This document shows positions 6,020 to 12,998 of a stretch of DNA of 24,971 bases, piece after piece. The notes under the pieces are model-generated. The model saw only the letters and a program-made list of their open reading frames with translations, searched no databases and was not told the origin of the DNA. How positions within the stretch are numbered: position 1 is the stretch's first letter; every line of letters begins with the position of its first letter. A program made the translations under genes and the position numbers. The stretch is from a virus, in the IMG/VR virus record IMGVR_UViG_3300049491_001217, positions 1-24,971 of that record, one strand, 5' to 3'.

Positions 6020-6555
6020 TGTAATGCTTTGGTTAATTGACGGATGATTATGGCCTCAATACGCTGGTCTAACTGCCTGCTATTGCCTATAAATTTACGT
6101 TGCGGGATGACAACATTCAGGCGTGTACCTGGCTTTGCCATTGCCATTCCCTTATAGACTGATTTACCTGTGGCCTTGTACATGTTCCATGCCCACGCCT
6201 TGCTTTTGACTGTTACTGATGGATGTGTAACCCCTCCGCTATTGTGAATACCTCCATAAACAGCAGCGGGACCAACTATGAATATCCTGATGTTAGATGG
6301 CCCAACCTGTTTTACAATGCTCTTAAACAATAAGCCCTTGTTAACCAATAAAGCCCTTCCTGAGTTCCTTTGTGCGTTCTGGCTTCTAGCTGGCCACTTC
6401 TCAAGCCCACTGTCTCCCTGAAATCCTTCTTTTTTAAAGTTGTCCTGAAAGAAGTTGACAGCCTCATTGCCAATCAATACAGGTAGCACACTGAGTGTTT
6501 TCTTCAGTTCCTGAATCATCTCCTTGGGTGTCTTTCCTGAATGTTTAATTGGCAT
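6016..6555 (-). CDS. virion morphogenesis protein, Mu gpG-like
   Basis: 179 residues. Features of the phage virion morphogenesis family (Mu gpG, P2 gpS): an N-terminal helix, a W-x-x-R segment (EKWPARSQNAQRNSG), ALLVNKGLLFKSIV, an IHNSGGVTHPSV motif, and a C-terminal PQRKFIGNS element followed by a helix. The family acts in tail completion or head-tail joining. It is separated from the MuF gene upstream by 87 bp, the largest gap within this operon, which holds a hairpin and a plus-strand promoter-like sequence. It overlaps the downstream gene by 4 bp. Confidence 0.8.
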   Translation of the reverse strand: MPIKHSGKTPKEMIQELKKTLSVLPVLIGNEAVNFFQDNFKKEGFQGDSGLEKWPARSQNAQRNSGRALLVNKGLLFKSIVKQVGPSNIRIFIVGPAAVYGGIHNSGGVTHPSVTVKSKAWAWNMYKATGKSVYKGMAMAKPGTRLNVVIPQRKFIGNSRQLDQRIEAIIIRQLTKALQ

Positions 6556-6584
6556 TGGTATTGTATTTAAAGTTTGTATATTTG
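6554..6584 (+). promoter_or_regulatory. Bacteroidetes-type promoter-like sequence on + strand
   Basis: ATTG at 6554-6557, a 19-bp spacer, then TATATTTG (6577-6584), a perfect match to the Bacteroidetes -7 consensus TAnnTTTG. Transcription would run rightward, opposite to the packaging operon, from about 6590 into the hairpin at 6619-6644. Its orientation does not serve any annotated gene. Confidence 0.4.
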
Positions 6585-6618
6585 CACTTGGCTGGGGAGT
6601 AATCCTCGGCCCTGGCTT

Positions 6619-6644
6619 GAGGCCCCTCGTTTTCGAAGGGCCTC
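6619..6644 (+). terminator. hairpin at the MuF 3' end, terminator-like on + strand
   Basis: gaggccc (6619-6625) pairs with gggcctc (6638-6644). After one mismatch the stem extends by tcg/cga, leaving a tttt loop. On the + strand it is followed by attctatttt. On the - strand no T-run follows, so it would not be a simple end to the MuF transcript. It overlaps the MuF stop codon. Confidence 0.45.
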
Positions 6645-7848
6645 ATTCTATTTTAAAGCCTTTATTGAGTATTTGCTTCCTGGTAAATACAAGCAGTTTC
6701 CCTTGATAATACAGCATAAGAGATTGAACATTTTCAGACCTGGCCACACGGTTTTGAATAGCTGAAGCCAGAGCTCCGGGCTTAATGCTACTCTTTACGT
6801 GTAGCAGGATGTTATTCGCCTGGCTCTTAGCCTTTCTCAACTCACTGTCAATGGCACCTTTTGAAGCCTTGTGGTTGTGCTTGATTTCAAACTGCTTGAT
6901 GCCTATCATGGCATCAGGATTCTTTGCTCCTGGCTTTGAACTGACTGCTAACAGCTTCACTTTATATCCCTGGTTAGCTAGAATGATCCCGGTCTCAATA
7001 TTTTCAACCCGCTCCTGTTTGGAATGAGCTGGATGCACATCAACATAACCTCCCTTCTTACCTTCATGCACCCGCTGAAATTCCTGCCTGTTTGGGATGA
7101 TCTTCTCAACGGCTTTTAGTATGGATTGACGGGTTTGCTTGTTGACATTGTAATAGGGATGGCTCTCAGGAAACACCACGCCCTGCTTTGCTGTATTATT
7201 GCGAAACATGGGAGGCAGCTCAGGCAGTAAAGACTTGTCTATCTTTGTCTCTTCGCCTTCAGTAAGCTGTCTTACCGAGCATCTGCAACCCCAGCCATTG
7301 GGAGGATAGTAGTTATTCCAGAACGGATCATCTACTTTCTTAATAATCTTATCAAGAGCAGCGTGACTTGCTCTTACCCGGCTGTCTCCTACTGTCTGAT
7401 ATTGCAGGAAAGGCAATGCTCCTTTTTCAACTTGGAATTGAACCCATCGGCTGGCCATCGCTGAGCTGTTAACCGCAAAGTCATATTCAGCAGCCAGGTA
7501 GTTGACATTGTAATTTTCATCAATGTCTTTTACATCCTTCTTAAAGTCTGCAAACGGCCTAACATTGCCTTGTTCATCATATAATAAGCTGGTAATGTCG
7601 CGAAGCTGATGATAGTTTTGAAAGCCATAAAACACATAGACATTCCGCTCAAGATGTTGCAGCATTTCAAAGTCATGGGTTTGCAGCCCTGGTGAATCAA
7701 AGTCGAGGTTATAGCCTTTTTTTACTGCTTTCCATACTTCCTGAGCTAGTTCCTGAATAAATTCAGGATCAACGTCACCTGATCTGATTTTACCCTTATA
7801 GATATCATCCACAACCCGGTCAAAGATGTCATCCAGTGTCTTACTCAT
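6643..7848 (-). CDS. MuF-like minor head protein with C-terminal nuclease-like domain
   Basis: 401 residues. Residues about 115-200 form the MuF (SPP1 gp7) minor head domain, with RASHAALD (159-166), DPFWNNYYPPNGWGCRC (174-190) and a following SVRQL. These proteins sit near the portal inside the capsid. Residues about 280-401 are a separate domain: an alpha/beta segment with D312 and the pair E321-x-K323 (PDAMI then FEIK), a Lys-rich helix (SELRKAKSQANNIL), and a closing MLYYQGKLLVFTR strand. This arrangement resembles the CdiA-CT-type or PD-(D/E)xK-like nuclease and toxin tails often attached to MuF proteins. The gene starts inside the portal gene (8-bp overlap). The MuF call is strong; the tail's activity is inferred. 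Confidence 0.8.
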   Translation of the reverse strand: MSKTLDDIFDRVVDDIYKGKIRSGDVDPEFIQELAQEVWKAVKKGYNLDFDSPGLQTHDFEMLQHLERNVYVFYGFQNYHQLRDITSLLYDEQGNVRPFADFKKDVKDIDENYNVNYLAAEYDFAVNSSAMASRWVQFQVEKGALPFLQYQTVGDSRVRASHAALDKIIKKVDDPFWNNYYPPNGWGCRCSVRQLTEGEETKIDKSLLPELPPMFRNNTAKQGVVFPESHPYYNVNKQTRQSILKAVEKIIPNRQEFQRVHEGKKGGYVDVHPAHSKQERVENIETGIILANQGYKVKLLAVSSKPGAKNPDAMIGIKQFEIKHNHKASKGAIDSELRKAKSQANNILLHVKSSIKPGALASAIQNRVARSENVQSLMLYYQGKLLVFTRKQILNKGFKIE

Positions 7849-9169
7849 GCTCGCAGTCGTGTTCCTGGTATAGTTCGTTGATGGATTGATGCAGCTTTAC
7901 AATAGGATTCATGCCTTTGAGCTTCTTTTTCTTTCCGGGATCAGGATTATCTCCAGGCTTGGTTTTAGGAGGTGTTACCTCTTTTACCTTCACCGGGATA
8001 CCAAAATTGTCAATGATATACTGAGGTTCAACATCGAAGTATTCAAGAGCTTCATGCACCCGCTTCCACAAAGCATCCAGGTCTTTGCGTTCGGGGAATT
8101 CAAACTTAAAGTTCTCAAAACCCATTCCCTGGGCATTCATTACCCTGAACAGACTGGTATTCACCAGCGCTTCAAACCCAGTCTTGAAAGCATTGATCAC
8201 ATTCTCCAAAATCCGTTCATGTACTTCACCCTGGCTTTTGCTACTTCCATTATCGGTGGTCATGGTCTGGCCAAGTAGCAGCTTACTGATTTGCATATCA
8301 ATGCGGTCTATGAACTTGTCATAAACATTGTACGCATCTCCCTTGGTAGATTCAATATATTTGATCTCTTCGCCTTCCTGGAACACAGCATAAGCTGATT
8401 TGCCCATATCTTTCAGGTGTCCCTCCATCCTGTCCATGTCCTTCTTATCTCTTCCGACAACCTTACCAACCCTGACAGGCATTCCGAATATGTCGGTGTA
8501 TTCCGACCAGGCTATAAACGCATTGCGTTTGAAGAGTATGTTCGGAGCTGCTTTGTTTAACAAGCCCAACCCTTTCTTAGTGCCTATTTCAATAAGCCAG
8601 TCCATCATTGGAGTATCCCGGTATGCAATTCCTGTATTATCGATTTGATTAACTAGGATCAAACCAAACTCAGGCGAAACGTGTCTGCGTGGCACCAGTT
8701 CGCAACCAGAGAATTCCCCCTCTACAATATTTCCCATCTGAACTAGGCTATGGCCCCAAAGAGCTGTGTCAACGTAAATGTCAATCAGGTCATTGAACCA
8801 TTGCTTTCTGAACATCTCTGTCTTTTCCAGGTCTTCCGTTCCATCAGTTTTGTTGGAGACTCTTATGACTTCAGCTTTCAATGCTGCTTTGATCTGGTGA
8901 TCTACTATCCCGCTCAAATGATTGTCCAGCACCAGCTCATCATATAGGTTGTATAAAAGCAGCCTGCGCGGATTTACAACGTTTTCAGCCGAAGTCAGTG
9001 CAGTTCTCCAGGTCTTAATATCCTTTTTTGCCCTGGTATTTGACTGCTCAATAATCCGTGTAATGACCTGCTCATTATTTACCCGATCACCTGAACCGGA
9101 TTTTAAGGCCTCTGGTCGCTTATTTATCAAGTTGTCTATCCAAGACATAGGATTCATACTTATCTTCAT
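7841..9169 (-). CDS. portal protein (DUF935, Mu gp29-like)
   Basis: 442 residues. Recognisable DUF935 portal features: an N-terminal YNLYDELVLDNHLSGIVDHQ segment, LWGHSLVQMG, ELVPRRHVSPEFG, and a C-terminal helical region (QISKLLLGQTMTTDNGSSKSQGE) followed by a PxPGxxKKKK linker. The protein forms the dodecameric ring at the capsid vertex through which the terminase pumps DNA. Its length is close to that of the Mu relative, allowing for a shorter C-terminus. It lies between the gp36-like gene (33-bp gap) and the MuF gene (8-bp overlap), the usual portal-then-MuF order. Confidence 0.85.
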   Translation of the reverse strand: MKISMNPMSWIDNLINKRPEALKSGSGDRVNNEQVITRIIEQSNTRAKKDIKTWRTALTSAENVVNPRRLLLYNLYDELVLDNHLSGIVDHQIKAALKAEVIRVSNKTDGTEDLEKTEMFRKQWFNDLIDIYVDTALWGHSLVQMGNIVEGEFSGCELVPRRHVSPEFGLILVNQIDNTGIAYRDTPMMDWLIEIGTKKGLGLLNKAAPNILFKRNAFIAWSEYTDIFGMPVRVGKVVGRDKKDMDRMEGHLKDMGKSAYAVFQEGEEIKYIESTKGDAYNVYDKFIDRIDMQISKLLLGQTMTTDNGSSKSQGEVHERILENVINAFKTGFEALVNTSLFRVMNAQGMGFENFKFEFPERKDLDALWKRVHEALEYFDVEPQYIIDNFGIPVKVKEVTPPKTKPGDNPDPGKKKKLKGMNPIVKLHQSINELYQEHDCEHE

Positions 9170-9202
9170 TTTACGGGCTTTTTAAACGGTATTTAAACAG
9201 TA

Positions 9203-9628
9203 TCAGTATTCACTATTGAATTTCTCATTGCTTCCAAATCGGGAATTTGAAGCACTTTCCTCAGTATCCGGATCAATCAAAGCTGGAAGAGCCGGAGTGA
9301 GTTTTCCGGTTGCCACATCCCTGAGCCAGGCAATGGCTTTATCATATCGGTCAATCCTTATTTGAGGGATATTTCTGGGAGTGGCACGGCTGAATACGTG
9401 GTACACCACCATGTCAATCAGGTACATCTTTATAAGTGGATCACGATCACCTTCTTCCTGGGAGAAAATCTCATCCACATCAAACCGCTGGTTGATATAG
9501 GACTCCATTTCCTTCTGAGCCATGATTTCGGCTTCCTGAAGCACCAGGTTATCATTTTCTATAACCTGAAATATAGCCTGTTCCCTTATTTGGGTTTTGT
9601 AATCATCTTGTTTGAGAAATGCCATCAA
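9203..9628 (-). CDS. Mu gp36-like (DUF1320-like) head-tail connector protein
   Basis: 141 residues. The helical N-terminal and central parts (REQAIFQVIENDNLVLQEAE, ESYINQRFDVDEIF, MYLIDMVVYHVFSR, RYDKAIAWLRDVATGKLTP) are typical of the DUF1320/gp36 family and of gp6-like connectors that sit under the portal. In Mu the equivalent lies after the major head gene; here it lies between the large terminase and the portal. Two adjacent Met codons (9626-9628 and 9623-9625) are possible starts. The first overlaps the stop of the dam remnant. Confidence 0.65.
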   Translation of the reverse strand: MMAFLKQDDYKTQIREQAIFQVIENDNLVLQEAEIMAQKEMESYINQRFDVDEIFSQEEGDRDPLIKMYLIDMVVYHVFSRATPRNIPQIRIDRYDKAIAWLRDVATGKLTPALPALIDPDTEESASNSRFGSNEKFNSEY

Positions 9629-9777
9629 AATTTATAGTTAGCTGTTAGAACTTCGATTTTGAGCTTCTTTGCTCCAAAGAAGGGCTCAACATATATTTTA
9701 TGTTCGGGAATTGCTGGCAGAATGTGTTTCAACATGGTTTGTTTACCGCCGTACCATGTAATAGGTGTTCTTTTCAT
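9625..9777 (-). pseudogene. truncated DNA adenine methylase (Dam/D12-class) remnant
   Basis: A 50-residue frame from the ATG at 9777. PITWYGGKQTMLKHILPAIP then YVEPFFGA is the N-terminal SAM-binding start of D12-class N6-adenine methyltransferases, which normally continue EPFFGGG and run to about 250 residues or more with a DPPY motif. Here the sequence passes from FFGA straight to KKLKIEVL, as if the Gly-rich loop and next few residues were deleted, and it stops 14 residues after that gap. No DPPY motif follows in any nearby frame. It is squeezed between the terminase and gp36-like genes in the same orientation. It could be a dead relic, or a small product kept for coupling translation. Confidence 0.7.
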
Positions 9778-9790
9778 GTATATATAGAGG

Positions 9791-11344
9791 TTAATAATCG
9801 TTTTCTCGTTGACGTTTACCCGTGCGGGTTTCATTGCTTCTGCTTTTACTGCGGCCTCTTCTTTGGAGCAGCCAAATTGCCCCCTCATCAGCATCGGGGC
9901 CGTCATCAGGTGCAGAGTTGCCTTGCTCGGTTGCTAATAGCTGATCAATGCCAGCGACCATATCAGGATCATCTTTCTCTTCCTGATTATATATAATAAA
10001 TCCACGTTCATACAGAGGGCTGGTTGCCTCTATTCGGCCAAACTTATCAGGCTTTGATCTGTGATCCGGCCTGATAGGTAGCTGATAGTTGCGGGACTCA
10101 CCTTCCTCATAGAACTCATCCAATAACAAGTCCTGAAGCATATTGGCTTCTATATAATAATCTACCTGTATATCTTCAGGTAATGACTCATGAAGGTCAT
10201 AAAACCATTTGACCATTGTGGACACGGAACATTGGCGGCAAAATGCTCTGATTAAATGCAGCTCACTGCCTTTTTTGCCCCAAAACTTGATTGCTTTAAA
10301 GTCGCTAGTTGCGGTGTTCTTGAATGATGGATCACAATAGACAACCAGATCATCATATTCACGAAGCTTCCTTATAGCTCTCCACTTGATCCACTCAGGT
10401 TTGAATATAGTTCCTTCCAGCAGCGGATTGTTCATATACTCTTTTTCCCACGCCCGCATGCTGGTCTCAGACCTTTTTTGCTTCCAGTATTGTATAGTGT
10501 ATTTTTCCGGCCATGTGGGGAAGCCCTTTTTGTCAAGTGCATTTACAGTCAGTAAATGCCAGTTGCCTTTAGTTGTATATATACAACCGCTCTTTACACT
10601 TCTGTCACCGCCCTTGAGCTTCTCATCTGACACAGTGGCCATGATACTTGTTTTAGATATCAGGTTATTGACCAGGATAAACCTTTCTGAGCCTATATCA
10701 AAACAGCCCATCAAGTCCTCCATGATCCAGTCAGCAGCTTCACGCACGAGCTTTGGATTCTTACTCAGCTTCTTTGAATCAGCATCATCCACAACTATAT
10801 AGTCAGGTCTGTTGGCTTCATTGCGTGTGCCTCGTGGATTTTGTCCTAAACCGATGGCATAAAAAGCACAATTGTCTTTTGTAATGAATTCACCTTCACT
10901 CCAGGAGCCAAAGCTGAACTGCTCCCCAAAGTCGTTGATGAACCTCCGGTTATTGGTTAACTGAGCTTGTATATCTGCCAGCAATCTGAATGCTTTCTTT
11001 TCGGTTTGCCCAACCAGGAGCATGGTCTTTAATTCTTCATTTATTTTGAGCCAAAGCGGCCAGCCTAATGTAGCATGGGTAGATTTTGCTGAACCCCGAA
11101 ACCAGCGGGCAATACCTTTAAACAGTTTATTTTTAAGAAGTGCGTTTGCAAATAATATATGAAACCATGCACAAGGAGCTTTGGCGTACATTGGAAAATA
11201 GTATTTAAAAAAGAACTTGTAATCCTTTTTTGCCCGCTCAATCCTTTTTTGCTTGGCATCTATAGTTTCTCCTACTTCAACAGGCGTGGCCTGCTGAATC
11301 ATCTTACAATGCTCTTCAAAATCTTTCCAAGTCACCTGTTTCAT
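9791..11344 (-). CDS. terminase large subunit (Mu gp28-like)
   Basis: 517 residues. N-terminal ATPase: a deviant Walker A RGSAKST (83-89), a common variant in Mu-like terminases, and Walker B YIVVDDAD (182-189). A VLVGQTEK-type strand follows Walker A. The C-terminal RNase H-like nuclease shows an acidic triad: D338 in VVYCDPSF, E399 in YYIEAN, and D484 in DDGPDADEGAIW. The enzyme translocates and cuts DNA during headful packaging. The start overlaps the small-subunit stop by 4 bp. The basic C-terminal tail (RRGRSKSRSNETRTGKR) probably binds portal or DNA. Length is normal for the family. Confidence 0.88.
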   Translation of the reverse strand: MKQVTWKDFEEHCKMIQQATPVEVGETIDAKQKRIERAKKDYKFFFKYYFPMYAKAPCAWFHILFANALLKNKLFKGIARWFRGSAKSTHATLGWPLWLKINEELKTMLLVGQTEKKAFRLLADIQAQLTNNRRFINDFGEQFSFGSWSEGEFITKDNCAFYAIGLGQNPRGTRNEANRPDYIVVDDADSKKLSKNPKLVREAADWIMEDLMGCFDIGSERFILVNNLISKTSIMATVSDEKLKGGDRSVKSGCIYTTKGNWHLLTVNALDKKGFPTWPEKYTIQYWKQKRSETSMRAWEKEYMNNPLLEGTIFKPEWIKWRAIRKLREYDDLVVYCDPSFKNTATSDFKAIKFWGKKGSELHLIRAFCRQCSVSTMVKWFYDLHESLPEDIQVDYYIEANMLQDLLLDEFYEEGESRNYQLPIRPDHRSKPDKFGRIEATSPLYERGFIIYNQEEKDDPDMVAGIDQLLATEQGNSAPDDGPDADEGAIWLLQRRGRSKSRSNETRTGKRQRENDY

Positions 11345-11793
11345 TGAGTCCTACGGATCAAGGTTTGTATATACTCTTTTTGAAATGGAATGAGTTGCTT
11401 GGTTAAATCCAAGTCAATGCTCTGAAGGAAATTGTTAAACCGCATGAATACTTCCATATTCAGCGAAGGGCTGATCTTCTTATCCAGCTTTTCAATAGCT
11501 GAAGCAATTTTGTTCAGGGAGTCAGCTTCTTTGGAAGTGATGGGCCTGTCGTCTTCTTTTGCCTTTTTTAATATAAGATCACTTTGCTCATAATAAGATT
11601 GTATAAGCTTTGTTGGCGAGAGGTTTTGAACGGCCTTCTTTTCTTTCCATCCAAATTTCTCCACCCACTGCCCGATAGTTTTTTCAGTAACAGACAGCTC
11701 TTCAGCAATCTGCTTTTGTGTATAACCGGACACAATGAACAGTATTTCGGCGTACTGTTTTTTTTCATTATACTTTACTGATTTGGCAGCCAT
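11341..11793 (-). CDS. terminase small subunit, HTH-containing
   Basis: 150 residues. Residues about 10-55 are a helix-turn-helix (YAEILFIVSGYTQKQIAEEL, then SVTEKTIGQWVEKFGW), the DNA-recognition part of many small terminases. A helical coiled segment (residues 60-110, KEADSLNKIASAIEKLDKKI) would form the oligomerisation core. The C-terminal helix (LIPFQKEYIQTLIRRTQ) would contact the large subunit. It is the first gene of the minus-strand module and overlaps the large subunit by 4 bp. Its start faces the divergent control region at 11794-11963. Confidence 0.8.
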   Translation of the reverse strand: MAAKSVKYNEKKQYAEILFIVSGYTQKQIAEELSVTEKTIGQWVEKFGWKEKKAVQNLSPTKLIQSYYEQSDLILKKAKEDDRPITSKEADSLNKIASAIEKLDKKISPSLNMEVFMRFNNFLQSIDLDLTKQLIPFQKEYIQTLIRRTQ

Positions 11794-11801
11794 ATCAATA
11801 G

Positions 11802-11832
11802 CAAAGGTGCATTCCTTATAAAGCAGTATAAA
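11802..11832 (-). promoter_or_regulatory. possible promoter for the packaging operon
   Basis: On the minus strand, TTTA (11832-11829), a 19-base spacer and CACCTTTG (11809-11802) approximate the Bacteroidetes -33/-7 pattern (5 of 6 at the -7 box). The leader before the ATG at 11793 would be only a few bases, so the assignment is weak. Confidence 0.25.
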
Positions 11833-11844
11833 AAGTTCTTCAGC

Positions 11845-11884
11845 TAACCATAAGTAAAAATCCGATTAACCATAAGTAAAAATC
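11845..11884 (+). repeat. two 18-bp direct repeats in the divergent control region
   Basis: taaccataagtaaaaatc occurs exactly at 11845-11862 and at 11867-11884, 22 bp apart start to start, which is about two helical turns. The repeats lie between the divergent late operons and upstream of both. This suggests paired binding sites for a late activator or repressor. The second copy runs into the adjacent hairpin. Confidence 0.6.
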
Positions 11885-11905
11885 GGGTTGTACTAAACCC
11901 GATTT
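11880..11905. promoter_or_regulatory. 10-bp perfect inverted repeat between divergent operons
   Basis: aaatcgggtt (11880-11889) and aacccgattt (11896-11905) are exact complements around a 6-base loop. The A/T-rich arms make it look like a bidirectional terminator. A terminator is unexpected upstream of both operons, so an operator for a dimeric protein, or insulation between opposing promoters, is equally possible. Confidence 0.5.
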
Positions 11906-11933
11906 GCCAGTATATTATATACTTCTCAGTTTC
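11903..11933 (+). promoter_or_regulatory. possible promoter for the rightward late operon
   Basis: TTTG (11903-11906), a 19-bp spacer, then tcagtttc (11926-11933), a partial match to TAnnTTTG. It lies 30 bp before the protease ATG and just after the inverted repeat. The match is imperfect. Confidence 0.27.
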
Positions 11934-11963
11934 GCAGTCAGATATACACATATATCGGCTTAG

Positions 11964-12938
11964 ATGGAAACAAAAACTTTTGTATTGTCAGATGAAACAT
12001 TAGTAAACAGTTACGGATTTCGCGTGATGACTGCTGGTATAAACATCAGTCAATTCAAAGAGAACCCAGTGATGTTATTCAATCATAGAAGCTGGGGAGA
12101 CAACTACAAAGGACCTATTGGTCGTTGGGAAAATATAAGAAAAGAAAAAGGTCAGTTATTAGCTGATGCTGTATTTGACAGTGATGATGATATGGGTGGA
12201 GAGGTTGAGCGTAAAGTAGCTAATGACTTTATCAAAAGTGCCAGTTTGGGATTTTATATAATTGAACGCTCGGCCGATTTAAAATACCTTCTACCAGGTC
12301 AACAATATCCTACTGTTACCAAATGCAAAGCTGTAGAGGCAAGCGTGGTAGATATACCCAGCAATGACAATTGCCTTGCACTGTATGACTCAAACGGTAC
12401 TAGGATAGAGCTTAAAAACCCTGAAGACTTTATACAGCTTCAGATGGTTCCACTAAAACAGCAAGCCACAAACGACACAAACAATATGGAATTTCCTATT
12501 TCAATTCTTGCCCTGCTTGGACTTAAAGCAGGTGCAACTGAAGAGCAGGTGATTGAAAAGATCACAGCTCTGAAAGCAGACGCGGATGAAGTTACAAAAC
12601 TTCGTTCAGATGCCCTAACCAACCAGAGCAAACGAGTGACTGAACTCGTGGCAGATGCTGTGGCTTCAGGAAAAATTACCAAAGCACAGGAAGATAGTTA
12701 TACAAAACTAGCTAACGCTGAATTTGATTCTGCCAAAGCTATTCTGGATGCTATCAAGCCAGTACCAAAGCCTATGGATATTATCCAGTTGGGTAAGAAA
12801 ACAGAAACCGGGAATACTGAAGACCGTTCCACATGGACGTATAAGGACTGGTCTCAAAAAGACCCTAAAGGTCTGGCTAAACTCAAAGCCGAAAGCCTTG
12901 AAGAGTTTCAGGCACTCCGGACTAATTACGGTAAGTAA
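11964..12938 (+). CDS. prohead protease fused to scaffold domain
   Basis: 324 residues. Residues 1-150 resemble the HK97-type prohead protease (U35): NPVMLFNHR with a probable catalytic His41, PIGRW, and FIKSASLGF with a probable catalytic Ser94. A linker (about 151-172) leads to a C-terminal scaffold-like part (175-324): LLGLKAGATEEQVIEKITALKADADEV is a heptad-like coiled coil, followed by helices and an acidic/basic tail. In Mu, gpI is the protease and gpZ, its C-terminal half made from an internal start, is the scaffold. An ATG at 12486 (Met175), preceded by an A-rich stretch, is well placed for the same arrangement. It is the first gene of the rightward late operon. Confidence 0.78.
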   Translation: METKTFVLSDETLVNSYGFRVMTAGINISQFKENPVMLFNHRSWGDNYKGPIGRWENIRKEKGQLLADAVFDSDDDMGGEVERKVANDFIKSASLGFYIIERSADLKYLLPGQQYPTVTKCKAVEASVVDIPSNDNCLALYDSNGTRIELKNPEDFIQLQMVPLKQQATNDTNNMEFPISILALLGLKAGATEEQVIEKITALKADADEVTKLRSDALTNQSKRVTELVADAVASGKITKAQEDSYTKLANAEFDSAKAILDAIKPVPKPMDIIQLGKKTETGNTEDRSTWTYKDWSQKDPKGLAKLKAESLEEFQALRTNYGK

Positions 12939-12998
12939 TCTCCACCAAAATAAACATATACAATTTTACATAAGCACGAAACGAAAATTTATATAAAA

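Noticed and set aside
9801-9906. Longer methylase start at 9906
   Set aside because: The extra N-terminal residues overlap the terminase 3' end out of frame and do not resemble methylases; the family match begins at the ATG at 9777.
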